A stretch of DNA of 64,000 nt from Aerococcus mictus (GTDB lineage: Bacteria > Bacillota > Bacilli > Lactobacillales > Aerococcaceae), in NCBI RefSeq assembly GCF_003286595.3, contig NZ_CP132985.1, positions 1,550,001-1,614,000 on the forward strand, read 5' to 3'. The translations under genes and the position numbers were made by a program. This document shows, piece after piece, positions 8,019 to 16,661 of the stretch (positions are counted from its first letter, which is position 1; each line of letters starts with the position of its first letter). The notes beneath the pieces are model-generated. The model saw only the letters and a program-made list of their open reading frames with translations. It was not told the DNA's origin and ran no database searches.

Positions 8019-9977
8019 TTAAGAGGGGTTAGTGATTGCTAGAAGGTCTTCATTAGCTAAAGTCGTTCCACTTTCTCTCACAGCGGTGACGGATTGATAA
8101 CCTCCAGTATTGGTAATAATTTCCATCACTGTAGGGTCATAGCCAGCTGACTTAATGCCTTCAATATCAAAAGTTCCTAGGAGGTCGCCGCGTTTGACTG
8201 CTTGACCTTGACTGACTTGGGAAGTGAAATATTGGCCCTGTAAGTTGACGGTATCAATACCAATATGAATCAGGACTTCCACGCCATTATCCCCAGTTAA
8301 ACCGTAAGCATGCTTGGTGTCATAGGCCACAGTTAGGGTTCCATCGAGGGGTGAATAGACCTTGCCATCACTTGGAAGAATGGCAGTCCCCTTGCCCATC
8401 ATTTCTTGAGAAAAGACAGGGTCATCCACCTCTTTTAAGGCTTTGACTTGGCCACTAGCGACTGCAGGTAAGACTATGTCAGCTTCAAGACCTGAGCGAT
8501 TCGCCTGGCTAGGCTTACTTTCTGCGGCTTCTTCGGCTTGGAGAGCTGCTGCTTCTGATTTTTCGGCTTCTTTATTGGAGTGTTTTCCATAGAAGAAGGT
8601 TAATAAGAACGCAGAGATAAAACTAATAGCAACTCCCACTAAGAAAGGAATCCAAGAATTGGAATCAATAGAAATAATGCCAAGGAAACCGGCTGAGCCT
8701 AAGGAGACTGCCAGTACATGGAAGAAACCTAAACAAGCTGAGGCAATCCCAGAAGCAATCATGGCACAGTAGAAAGGATAACGTAATTTGAGGTTAATCC
8801 CAAAGATCGCTGGTTCAGTAATTCCGAGTAAGGCAGACACTGAAGCTGAAGAAGCGACCCCTTTTTGTTTTTCATTACGGGTAATCACCATCACCGCTAA
8901 ACAGGCCGCCCCTTGAGCGATATTCGCCATGGATGCCACAGGGAAGATAAAGGACCCTCCTGTTGTGGCTTGGTTAGCAATTAAAGTGGTTTCCACGGCG
9001 GGGAAACTTTGATGGAGACCTGTAATCACGATTGGTGAATAGAAGAGCCCTAATATTCCCATCCCTAAGGCCCCAGTCGCTTCATACAACCAGGTCAAGC
9101 CATAGGTTAAGGCATCGGAAACATTCCGCATCACTGGTCCTACAATGGCAAAGGTTAGAAAACCGGTGATAATGATGGCTAGCATTGGAGTAAAGGTAAA
9201 GTCAAAAGCAGGATGGATATGATCATGGAAGAAGTTTTCTAATCGTGCCAATATCCAAGCGACTGCTAAGACAGGTAGGACTTGCCCTTGGTAACCGGCC
9301 TGAGCAATTTTAAAGCCAAAAATGTCCCAATAAGGCATTTCTCCAGCCGCGGTTACTGTGGCAACCTCATAACCACTCACTAAGGACGGCATCACCATGG
9401 CCATTCCAATGGCTGCTCCTAGATAAGGATTGCCGCCAAAACGCTTGGTCGCTGAGAAACCCAGAAGAACCGGTAAGAAAGTAAAGGGCGCACCAGCAAT
9501 GACCCCTAGCATACCAGAAAGATCAGCAATAACAGCTGATCGTTCGACCAATGCCACACCTCCAAAAGGTGAAGTTAAAAGGTTATTTAAGGCGAGAAGC
9601 AAGCCCCCTGCGACTAAGGCCGGCAAGATTGGCACAAAGATATCCGATAAGAGTTTGGTCAACTGCATGAAGGGATTACTTTTTTCTTGGGATTGAGCCA
9701 CAGCTTTAATGTCTTCGGTTGAGGCTTCTTGGACGCCAGTGATGGCAGTGAGTTCCTTATAAACCTTATCTACATCGCCAGTTCCAATGATGATTTGGTA
9801 CTGACCGTTCACTTCAAAGGTCCCTTTGACCCCTTCGTTATTATCAATCGCTTCTTGGTCAACAGCTTGACTATCTTTTAAAACTAAGCGTAAGCGGGTT
9901 GCACAGTGAGCAGCAGCAAGGAGGTTATCCTTACCAAGTGCGTCAGCAATATCTTGAGCAACTTGTTTGTGATTCAT
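8019..9977 (-). CDS. scrA: Sucrose-type PTS transporter, EIIBCA
   Basis: A 652-residue permease of the glucose-sucrose PTS family with all three domains. EIIB (1-90) has its phosphocysteine in HCATRLR at Cys25. EIIC (about 105-460) has many membrane segments. EIIA (about 520-650) has the active histidine in LIHIGIDTV near 571. It imports a disaccharide and phosphorylates it. Sucrose is inferred from the divergent scrB (GH32) and scrR; trehalose or beta-glucoside specificity is less likely. The ATG at 9977 has AAAGGAG upstream. Its promoter carries a LacI-type operator. Confidence 0.88.
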   Translation of the reverse strand: MNHKQVAQDIADALGKDNLLAAAHCATRLRLVLKDSQAVDQEAIDNNEGVKGTFEVNGQYQIIIGTGDVDKVYKELTAITGVQEASTEDIKAVAQSQEKSNPFMQLTKLLSDIFVPILPALVAGGLLLALNNLLTSPFGGVALVERSAVIADLSGMLGVIAGAPFTFLPVLLGFSATKRFGGNPYLGAAIGMAMVMPSLVSGYEVATVTAAGEMPYWDIFGFKIAQAGYQGQVLPVLAVAWILARLENFFHDHIHPAFDFTFTPMLAIIITGFLTFAIVGPVMRNVSDALTYGLTWLYEATGALGMGILGLFYSPIVITGLHQSFPAVETTLIANQATTGGSFIFPVASMANIAQGAACLAVMVITRNEKQKGVASSASVSALLGITEPAIFGINLKLRYPFYCAMIASGIASACLGFFHVLAVSLGSAGFLGIISIDSNSWIPFLVGVAISFISAFLLTFFYGKHSNKEAEKSEAAALQAEEAAESKPSQANRSGLEADIVLPAVASGQVKALKEVDDPVFSQEMMGKGTAILPSDGKVYSPLDGTLTVAYDTKHAYGLTGDNGVEVLIHIGIDTVNLQGQYFTSQVSQGQAVKRGDLLGTFDIEGIKSAGYDPTVMEIITNTGGYQSVTAVRESGTTLANEDLLAITNPS

Positions 9978-9995
9978 GATTGGTCTCCTTTCAGT

Positions 9996-10045
9996 TGAAA
10001 ACGCTTTTACACTTAATATCTTAGCAGTATTTTTGTTTATGTCAA
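9996..10045 (-). promoter_or_regulatory. scrA promoter with LacI/CcpA-type operator
   Basis: On the minus strand TTGACA (10045-10040), a 16-nt spacer and TAAGAT (10023-10018) form a promoter. Just downstream, TGAAAACGCTTTTA (9996-10009 on plus) is a near-palindrome, one mismatch from the cre consensus and also of the ScrR type. Binding there would block early elongation of scrA. Confidence 0.7.
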
Positions 10046-10106
10046 TCGTTTAACAGAATTAATTTTAAAAATATTTTATTTATAGTAATCACTGTGCTTA
10101 TCATTA

Positions 10107-10144
10107 TGAAAGCGTTTGACATACCTATCACTTTTTCTTATACT
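10107..10144 (+). promoter_or_regulatory. scrB promoter overlapped by a second operator
   Basis: TTGACA (10116-10121), 17 nt and TATACT (10139-10144) form a near-consensus promoter. The operator-like TGAAAGCGTTTGAC (10107-10120) overlaps its -35. With the site in front of scrA, this gives two operators about 110 bp apart, as expected for repression by ScrR, possibly with looping. Confidence 0.75.
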
Positions 10145-10199
10145 TACTGTAAATTAAGCATTTAATTTTTGACCAATGTTAAAGAAAGGAAGCCTATCC

Positions 10200-11693
10200 A
10201 TGACACAAGATCCCAAATGGACCCGGCAATTGCGCTACCAAGCCTATGAAGACTGGCCAAATGACTATCTGGGTCAGCTAAAAGAAAAAGTTACCCACAG
10301 CCCTTGGCGTCAACACTACCACATTCAGCCAGAAAGTGGTTTACTCAATGATCCCAATGGTTTTTCCTATTACAATGGTCGCTGGCAGCTTTTCTACCAA
10401 TATTATCCTATGGGACCGGTTCACGGGCTCAAGTCCTGGTACCACCTCTCCTCCAAAGACCTGGTCCACTGGGAATCCCATGGCATTGCCCTAGCACCCG
10501 ATTCTCCCTATGATAGTCACGGAGTCTACTCAGGATCTGCCCTTCCTGTGGATGACCAGCTCTTTCTCTTCTACACCGGGAATGCTCGCGATAGGGACTG
10601 GCAACGTCATCCCTACCAGGTCGGCGCCTGGATGGATAAGAACTATCAATTCACTAAAATCGATCCCCCCCTCATTAGAGCAGTTGAAGCGGGCTATACC
10701 GATCATTTTCGTGACCCGCAGATCTTCCCCTACCAAGACGGCTATCTCATGATTTTAGGCGCCCAAACCGAAGCGCTTAAAGGCCAGGTCCTAGTCTACC
10801 AAAGCGACAATCTTAAGGACTGGGACTTTCTCGGTCCCTTAAAATTAACTAGCGGGGAAAGTGCCTATATGATGGAATGCCCCAATTATGTGAAAGTGGA
10901 TGGGAAAGACCTGCTGATCTTTTGCCCGCAAGGTTTGAGCCAGGATGAACTCAAGTATCAAAACATTTATCCCAATACTTATTTAAGCTTTGACTCCATT
11001 GATTGGGAGAACTTAACACTGAATGACCCTAATCCTTTAAAGAACCTGGACGATGGCTTCGATGTTTATGCCACCCAGCCCTTTAACGCGCCTGACGGTC
11101 GGGCTTTAGCCGTGTCTTGGCTAGGTTTACCAGACCTGACTTACCCCGACGCGGACTGGGGCTGGACCTCGGTCTTGAGTCTGGTCAAGGAACTCCATTT
11201 TGACCAGGGGCATCTCTACCAACGACCGGTCGAAGAAATGGAGAGCCTGCGCCAAAGTCCTATAGCAATCACGGGCTCACTGGAAGCAGGTCAAAAGTGG
11301 GCCTATGATTTTGAAGACAATGCCTACGAAATCAACTGCTCACTAGACGCCGACTCCAAGCTTAACTTCCTGGTCATGAGTGATGATGAAGAAGCTGCCG
11401 CCCTTGACATTGAAGTAGACGTCCCTCTCGGCAAAGTTAAGGTAACACGGACCGACCAGGGAGAACGCGTTAACCCCGAATACGGCCAAGTCCGGGAAAG
11501 TCACTTTACAGGTGGAGAAGACCTCCAGCTACAAATCTTTATCGATGCCTCTTCCTTCGAAATTTTTGTCCAAGACGGCTATAAAGTCCTTAGCGGCAGA
11601 ATTTTCCCCCAAAAAGGACAAAGTCAGCTTATAATAAAGGGAAGTGGTCGTTTAGGGGGCGAGATCTATCCCCTAGAAAATATTAACAAGTAA
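10200..11693 (+). CDS. scrB: Sucrose-6-phosphate hydrolase (GH32)
   Basis: A 497-residue intracellular invertase that splits sucrose 6-phosphate from the PTS into glucose 6-phosphate and fructose. GH32 motifs are present: NDPNG (catalytic nucleophile Asp51), FRDPQ (transition-state stabiliser) and MECPNY (acid/base Glu), with a C-terminal beta-sandwich. The frame is open from 10176, but AAAGGAAG lies before the ATG at 10200, the better start. It has no signal peptide. The scrR gene follows 13 nt after the stop, so scrB-scrR form an operon. Confidence 0.93.
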   Translation: MTQDPKWTRQLRYQAYEDWPNDYLGQLKEKVTHSPWRQHYHIQPESGLLNDPNGFSYYNGRWQLFYQYYPMGPVHGLKSWYHLSSKDLVHWESHGIALAPDSPYDSHGVYSGSALPVDDQLFLFYTGNARDRDWQRHPYQVGAWMDKNYQFTKIDPPLIRAVEAGYTDHFRDPQIFPYQDGYLMILGAQTEALKGQVLVYQSDNLKDWDFLGPLKLTSGESAYMMECPNYVKVDGKDLLIFCPQGLSQDELKYQNIYPNTYLSFDSIDWENLTLNDPNPLKNLDDGFDVYATQPFNAPDGRALAVSWLGLPDLTYPDADWGWTSVLSLVKELHFDQGHLYQRPVEEMESLRQSPIAITGSLEAGQKWAYDFEDNAYEINCSLDADSKLNFLVMSDDEEAAALDIEVDVPLGKVKVTRTDQGERVNPEYGQVRESHFTGGEDLQLQIFIDASSFEIFVQDGYKVLSGRIFPQKGQSQLIIKGSGRLGGEIYPLENINK

Positions 11694-11706
11694 AGGAGTG
11701 CTGGTC

Positions 11707-12687
11707 ATGGCGATTACCCTAGCCGACGTGGCTAAAAAAGCCGGGGTGTCAGCAACGACTGTTTCCCGGGTGATTAATAATTATGGCTATCTCAGTGAGA
11801 AGACCATTAAAAAAGTCCGCCAAGCCATGGAGGAATTAAATTATCAACCCAATGCCTTAGCGCGGTCATTACAAGGTAAAGGGACGCAATTAATTGGTCT
11901 GATCTTTCCTAGTGTGGCCCACCCCTTCTATGGAGAATTAGTGGAAGCCTTGGAAAGCTGTTTTTTTGAAGAGGGGTATTACACCATCCTCTGTAATTCA
12001 GCTAATAATAAAGAAAAAGAGCGCCATTATTTGCGCATGTTGGCTGCTAACCAGGTGGACGGTATTGTCGCTGGGGCTCATAATATGGGAATAGAAGAAT
12101 ATCATCACTATCAAAAGCAAGTCGTTTCCTTTGACCGCTACCTTTCCGAAGAAATTCCCATTGTTGGTAGCGATAACTTCCAAGGGGGACAAATGGCGAC
12201 AGAAATGCTGTCCCTCCGCGGAGCCAAAAGGATCGGAATCTTTACCGGTAGTCAAAAATCTGCCTCACCGACTAACCAGCGTTTGGAAGGTTATCTCTCC
12301 GTCATCGAAGCCCAAAAGCTGAATGCCTATGTTTACCAGCTCCAAGAGCAGCGGTCACCTAAAATAACCGCCCAACACATTCAGAGTATCCTGAAAAAGG
12401 ACCAGCTGGACGGTATTTTCTGTACCGATGACCTGACTGCCCTAGTCACTTTGAATGCAGCCAAAGACCTAGGTCTAGCGGTTCCCCAAGATTTAAAAAT
12501 TATTGGCTATGATGGTAGCCGTTTTATCCAAAACTACCATCCCGAACTTTCTACCATTGTTCAGCCCATCCAAGATTACGCCAATCTGATCGCTGATCTA
12601 TTAATTAAGAAAATTAAGCAACCGGATAGCGACCTTAACCGCAATTACCAACTCCCAGTTTCCTATCTACAAGGTAAAACGTGCTAG
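11707..12687 (+). CDS. scrR: LacI-family sucrose operon repressor
   Basis: A 326-residue LacI/GalR regulator. The N-terminal helix-turn-helix (ITLADVAKKAGVSATTVSRV, residues 3-22) and hinge helix with LARSL are intact, followed by a periplasmic-binding-like effector domain. AAAGGAG precedes the ATG at 11707 by 8 nt; an upstream in-frame start at 11698 is less likely because it would lie in the ribosome site. It probably represses scrA and scrB through the two operators in the intergenic region, with a sugar phosphate as inducer. Confidence 0.9.
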   Translation: MAITLADVAKKAGVSATTVSRVINNYGYLSEKTIKKVRQAMEELNYQPNALARSLQGKGTQLIGLIFPSVAHPFYGELVEALESCFFEEGYYTILCNSANNKEKERHYLRMLAANQVDGIVAGAHNMGIEEYHHYQKQVVSFDRYLSEEIPIVGSDNFQGGQMATEMLSLRGAKRIGIFTGSQKSASPTNQRLEGYLSVIEAQKLNAYVYQLQEQRSPKITAQHIQSILKKDQLDGIFCTDDLTALVTLNAAKDLGLAVPQDLKIIGYDGSRFIQNYHPELSTIVQPIQDYANLIADLLIKKIKQPDSDLNRNYQLPVSYLQGKTC

Positions 12688-12693
12688 CAAATA

Positions 12694-12735
12694 AAAAATG
12701 AGCTTTAACTCGGTCTCGGGAAAGCTCATTTTTAG
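12694..12735. terminator. Bidirectional terminator after scrR
   Basis: AAAAATGAGCTTT and AAAGCTCATTTTT pair around a 13-nt loop, giving A and T runs on both sides. It serves scrR and the convergent DUF4931 gene. Confidence 0.88.
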
Positions 12736-12740
12736 TTTAT

Positions 12741-13508
12741 CTAAAAAGGAAGGTAGTCTTGGAGTTCGGCAACTACCTTTTCTAAGTGCCCCTGGTAGGA
12801 AACCTGACCAATCTTAAAGCCGATAAAATAAGGACTAGCAATGAAGCGCGGGAAAACCTTACAATAATAGCGTCCGCCTAAGGGATAGAAAAAGAGATTG
12901 TAAGACCCACTCCGTGAACTAAAGTCATCCGTCAAAATATAGGTCACAATGCTTTGGACCGCATCCGCAAAGTCATCCAGCTGGTTGAGATCAGCGATCG
13001 AAACATTAAATTCTGTCATCCCCATAATCGGTTGGGTGGACAGAGTAACGGTGACATTCCCCTTCTTGCCAACTTCTAAACCCTTAAAGGCATCCAGGCT
13101 AATTTCTTCATAGCCATCCTTATCCTTCAGTCCCACAATCTGTGAGTGAGGGTGGCGCAAAGACCCGCCGGAAAGGGGCCCATAATTTTTAAATAAGAGG
13201 ACACTCTCAAATTGGTCATCTCTCAACATGTCTAGCCAACAATCAAAGGTGAAACGAAAAATTTGGCGGTTTTCTTCCTTACTATAGGTAGGGGTATCGG
13301 CCCAATGCTCCTGGGACTCAATCACCAGGGTTTGCACCGTATCATCCAGAGTGCGGTATTTATTCATAAGCCAAATCTTATCATCTTCTTCACGGAAGAT
13401 ATTGGTTAGCGCCTCGCGATCACAGAAGGGACAATAAGCCCCCTCATTGCGATAGTTTTCCGGCTTTTGCGCCGCAATTTCCTTATGAAAAATCAATGGC
13501 TTTCCCAT
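12741..13508 (-). CDS. DUF4931 protein, GalT/HIT-like
   Basis: A 255-residue cytoplasmic protein of the galactose-1-phosphate uridylyltransferase/HIT superfamily (DUF4931). A zinc-type CPFC is near residue 26, and RHPHSQIVG near residue 115 matches the GalT active-site pattern HPHxQ. In GalT the middle His is the nucleotidylated residue, so a nucleotidyltransferase or hydrolase role is possible, but no substrate is known. The frame extends to 13544, but AAAGGAGG precedes the ATG at 13508 by 11 nt, giving MGKPLIFHKE, the usual family N-terminus. It stands alone between terminators. Confidence 0.75.
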   Translation of the reverse strand: MGKPLIFHKEIAAQKPENYRNEGAYCPFCDREALTNIFREEDDKIWLMNKYRTLDDTVQTLVIESQEHWADTPTYSKEENRQIFRFTFDCWLDMLRDDQFESVLLFKNYGPLSGGSLRHPHSQIVGLKDKDGYEEISLDAFKGLEVGKKGNVTVTLSTQPIMGMTEFNVSIADLNQLDDFADAVQSIVTYILTDDFSSRSGSYNLFFYPLGGRYYCKVFPRFIASPYFIGFKIGQVSYQGHLEKVVAELQDYLPF

Positions 13509-13731
13509 AATGGCAACCGCCTCCTTTATAATATCCATTGTCATTATCGCATATTTTTGAGGGATTGCCTAAGAAAAGCTTAAGTCGTGGTGGAGAAATT
13601 ACTCTAGAAAGCCAATCCTTCTCTTACTTACTATACTTTTATCGAAATAAAATTAAGCTATTGTTAAAGATAAAAAGCAGGTGTAGACTTATTTCTAAAT
13701 AACTAAAGAATCATGGATACGGAGGTTCACT

Positions 13732-14205
13732 ATGGAAACAATCGACCAATTAGCTGCTATCGAAGAAATTAAACAATGTAAGGCCCGGTATTGGCGGGCA
13801 ATTGATAGTAAGGATTTCGACCTACTTCGGACAGTATTTGCTGACGATGTCACTTTTGATACGTCACTGGTAGCCCATGACCCCATCAAGGGACAACATC
13901 CACTCATCCCCCAAAAAACCATCCCTTCAAGCTCGTGTGAAGAAATTATTAAAAACGCTAAACGCTTGATGGGTGAGCATGTCCAAAGCGCCCACATGGG
14001 ACATATTCCTGAAATTGAAATCACTTCAGACAATACGGCCCACGCCTACTTCCCTTTTGAAGACCGGGTAGTTAACCTAGGAGTATCAGCCTTTATCGGT
14101 TATGGCTACTATGATGATTATTTCGAAAAAATCGACGGGCAATGGAAGGTAAAAAATAGTAAGGTCTACCGTTACCGAGTTGTCTTTGACGATTTATTGG
14201 ATTAA
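13732..14205 (+). CDS. SnoaL-like (NTF2-fold) protein
   Basis: A 157-residue small protein with the SnoaL-like/NTF2 cone fold: the N-terminal pattern EEIKQCKARYWRAIDSKDF is followed by LRTVFADDV, and the C-terminus has DDYFEKIDGQWKVKNSKVYR. Members include small isomerases, dehydratases and many unassigned proteins. It has no signal peptide. A GGAGG site is 7 nt before the ATG. The gene is monocistronic. A short fragment of the dispersed repeat (14211) follows its stop. Confidence 0.65.
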   Translation: METIDQLAAIEEIKQCKARYWRAIDSKDFDLLRTVFADDVTFDTSLVAHDPIKGQHPLIPQKTIPSSSCEEIIKNAKRLMGEHVQSAHMGHIPEIEITSDNTAHAYFPFEDRVVNLGVSAFIGYGYYDDYFEKIDGQWKVKNSKVYRYRVVFDDLLD

Positions 14206-14210
14206 AAAAT

Positions 14211-14229
14211 GTGACAAGCGCGTCAAAGG
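14211..14229 (+). repeat. Fragment of the dispersed repeat, copy D
   Basis: GTGACAAGCGCGTCAAAGG, 5 nt after the stop of the SnoaL-like gene, matches the end of copy B (reverse complement of 59528-59549) with few differences. It is again in the sense direction behind a gene. Confidence 0.4.
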
Positions 14230-14299
14230 TCAGAAGCAATGAAAAAAGCATAAGAATTTTGATCCAAGCTCATTCTAATTTTTATCTATAAGTATGCAA

Positions 14300-14350
14300 A
14301 AAAGCAGAACAAGAACTGATTATTTTCAGTCTTGTTCTGCTTCTTTTTTG
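14300..14350. terminator. Bidirectional terminator between the SnoaL-like and surface-protein genes
   Basis: GCAGAACAAGA (14304-14314) pairs with TCTTGTTCTGC (14330-14340); A and T runs flank it on both sides. Confidence 0.88.
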
Positions 14351-14393
14351 TCTAATGAGCTTTAAGGCAGGTGAGTGATAGCTTAGTTAGTGA

Positions 14394-16661
14394 TTAATCT
14401 TTGTTATTGTTTTTGACTAATAAGGCACCACTACTTAGTAGTAATGAAGCAATAATCACTGTCATCGCTGATGTCACTTCTGCACCTGTGGCTGGTAAGC
14501 TCGCTTGTTTGTTTTGATCATCTTGTTCTTTATTTGTAACCGATTCATCATCCTTGGTCTTGAATGAATTGTCTGGATCAGCTTGCCCTGGAACTTGTGG
14601 GGCTGGATCACTAGGTTGATCTGGTTGACCTGGTTCTTCAGGTTGACCTGGAACTGGTACTTCCGGTTGATCTGGTTGACCTGGTTCTTCAGGTTCACCT
14701 GGAACTGGTACTTCCGGTTGGTCTGGTTTTTCAGGGTCACCTGGGACACTTGGTACTTCTGGATTTGGATTGCCAGGTTCCTTAGGCTCGCCTGGATTTG
14801 GATTGCCTGGTTTATTCGGAACGTTTGGTGTTGGGTCCCCTGGGTTTGGTGTTCTTGGAGACTCTGGGCATGGTTTGCAGCATGGGATTTCAATCTCTTC
14901 CGTGGTGTGGTCTGAGAAGATGATGATCAGTTTACCTTCACGGTTGTAGATCTTCTGTACGCTGCGGCCATCCTTACCATCCTTGCCGTCTTTACCATCG
15001 CGGACGAAGTGACGACTGGATTCATTGCCTTCACCGTCTTTAACGATTACCCAAAGGCCGGATTCACCTTTTTCATTCTTACCTGGAACGGTTTCGAGGC
15101 TTGATGAAGCGCCATCTTTACCGTCACGGACGAATTCACGGGAAACTTCATTGCCGTCGCCGTCGAAGACAATAATCCATTGGCCAGATTCACCGCGGCT
15201 GTTCTTGCCTTCTTCCACCTTAACAGATGGGGTCTTACCGTCGCGGATAAATTCACGGCTTAATTCATTGCCCTTGTCGTCGGTAATGATGACCCAAACG
15301 CCTTCGTTACCTTGGCTATCCTTACCTTTTTCAGTACGGATGCGTTCGGAACGGCCATCTTTACCGTCCTTACCATCGCGACCATCTTTACCGTCTTTGA
15401 CCGTCGTGGTTGTGGTCGTGCCATCTGGATTCTTGATGGTAATGGTGTGGCTGCCGTCACCGTTGTCTTTGACACTCACTTCTGGGGACTTACCGTCCTT
15501 GCCGTCTTTGACAGTGGTGTTGGTGGTGGTGCCGTCTGGGTTCTTGATGGTAATGGTGTGGCTGCCGTCGTTATTGTTTCGGATAGAAACTTGAGGTGAC
15601 TTGCCGTCCTTACCATCTTTACCATCGCGGCCATCCTTAACAGAACCTTCTGCTACAGCAGGTTGACTGGTATCTGGCTTGCCAGTCTTAGGATCTACTG
15701 GGTAGAACTTAATCGTTGTAATACCGTCTTGACCTTTCTCAACCACTGGGGCAAAAGTCTTACCGTCGATACCATCGCGACCATCCTTACCGTCTTTGAC
15801 AGTTGTTGTTGTGGTCGTGCCATCTGGGTTTTTAATGGTGATGGTGTGGGTCCCGTCGCCGTTATCCGTAGTGGTCACTTCTGGGGACTTGCCGTCCTTA
15901 CCATTCTTCACGGTAGTGGTTGAAGTGGTGCTATCTGGGTTCTTAACGGTGATGGTATGGGTCCCATCGCCATTGTCCTTCAAGGAAACTTCTGGGGACT
16001 TGCCATCTTTACCATCTTTGACGGAGCCTTCTGCGACTGCTGGTTGACTGGTGTCTGGCTGGCCGGTCTTAGGATCTACTGGGTAGAACTTAATGGTGGT
16101 GCCGTCTTGACCCTTCTCAACAACTGGGGCAAAAGTCTTACCGTCGATACCATCTTTACCGTCGCGGCCGTCTTTACCGTTTTGACCATTCTTACCGTCT
16201 CTGACAGTCGTGGTTGTGGTCGTGCCATCTGGATTCTTGATGGTGATGGTATGGCTACCGTCGCCGTTGTCTTTCACGCCAACTTCTGGTGTCTTGCCAT
16301 CCTTACCGTCTTTAACCGTGGTCGTGGTGGTCGTACCGTCTGGGTTCTTGATGGTGATAGTGTGGGTCCCGTCGCCGTTATCCTTAGTGGTGACTTCCGG
16401 AGACTTGCCGTCCTTACCATCTTTGACAGAGCCTTCTGCAACAGGTGCTTGAGTGGTGTCTGGCTTACCAGTCTTAGGATCTACTGGGTAGAACTTAATC
16501 GTGGTGGTGCCATCTTGACCCTTCTCAACCACTGGGGCAAAGCTCTTGCCATCGATACCGTCGCGGCCATCTTTACCATTCTTACCGTCTTTGACAGTAG
16601 TTGTGGTTACTGTACCACTTGGATCCTTGATGGTGATGGTGTGGGTGCCGTCACCGTTGTC
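14394..16661 (-). pseudogene. C-terminal part of the giant surface protein, cut off by an amber codon
   Basis: This region is in the same frame as the 2,720-codon gene upstream and is separated from it only by the TAG at 16662-16664. It encodes about 755 residues: three more IKFYP modules, several DNGDGTHTITIKNPDG modules, three modules ending in REFIRDG-like sequence, a Pro-rich wall-spanning stretch (PGEPEEPGQPDQP repeated), and a sortase signal LPATGAE, a hydrophobic segment and a KNNNKD tail. It has no signal peptide or convincing ribosome site; the first in-frame start, GTG at 16532, lies inside a module. Without readthrough or reversion it should not be made, so the adhesin would lose its wall anchor. 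A sequencing error would restore a gene of 3,476 codons. Confidence 0.8.
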
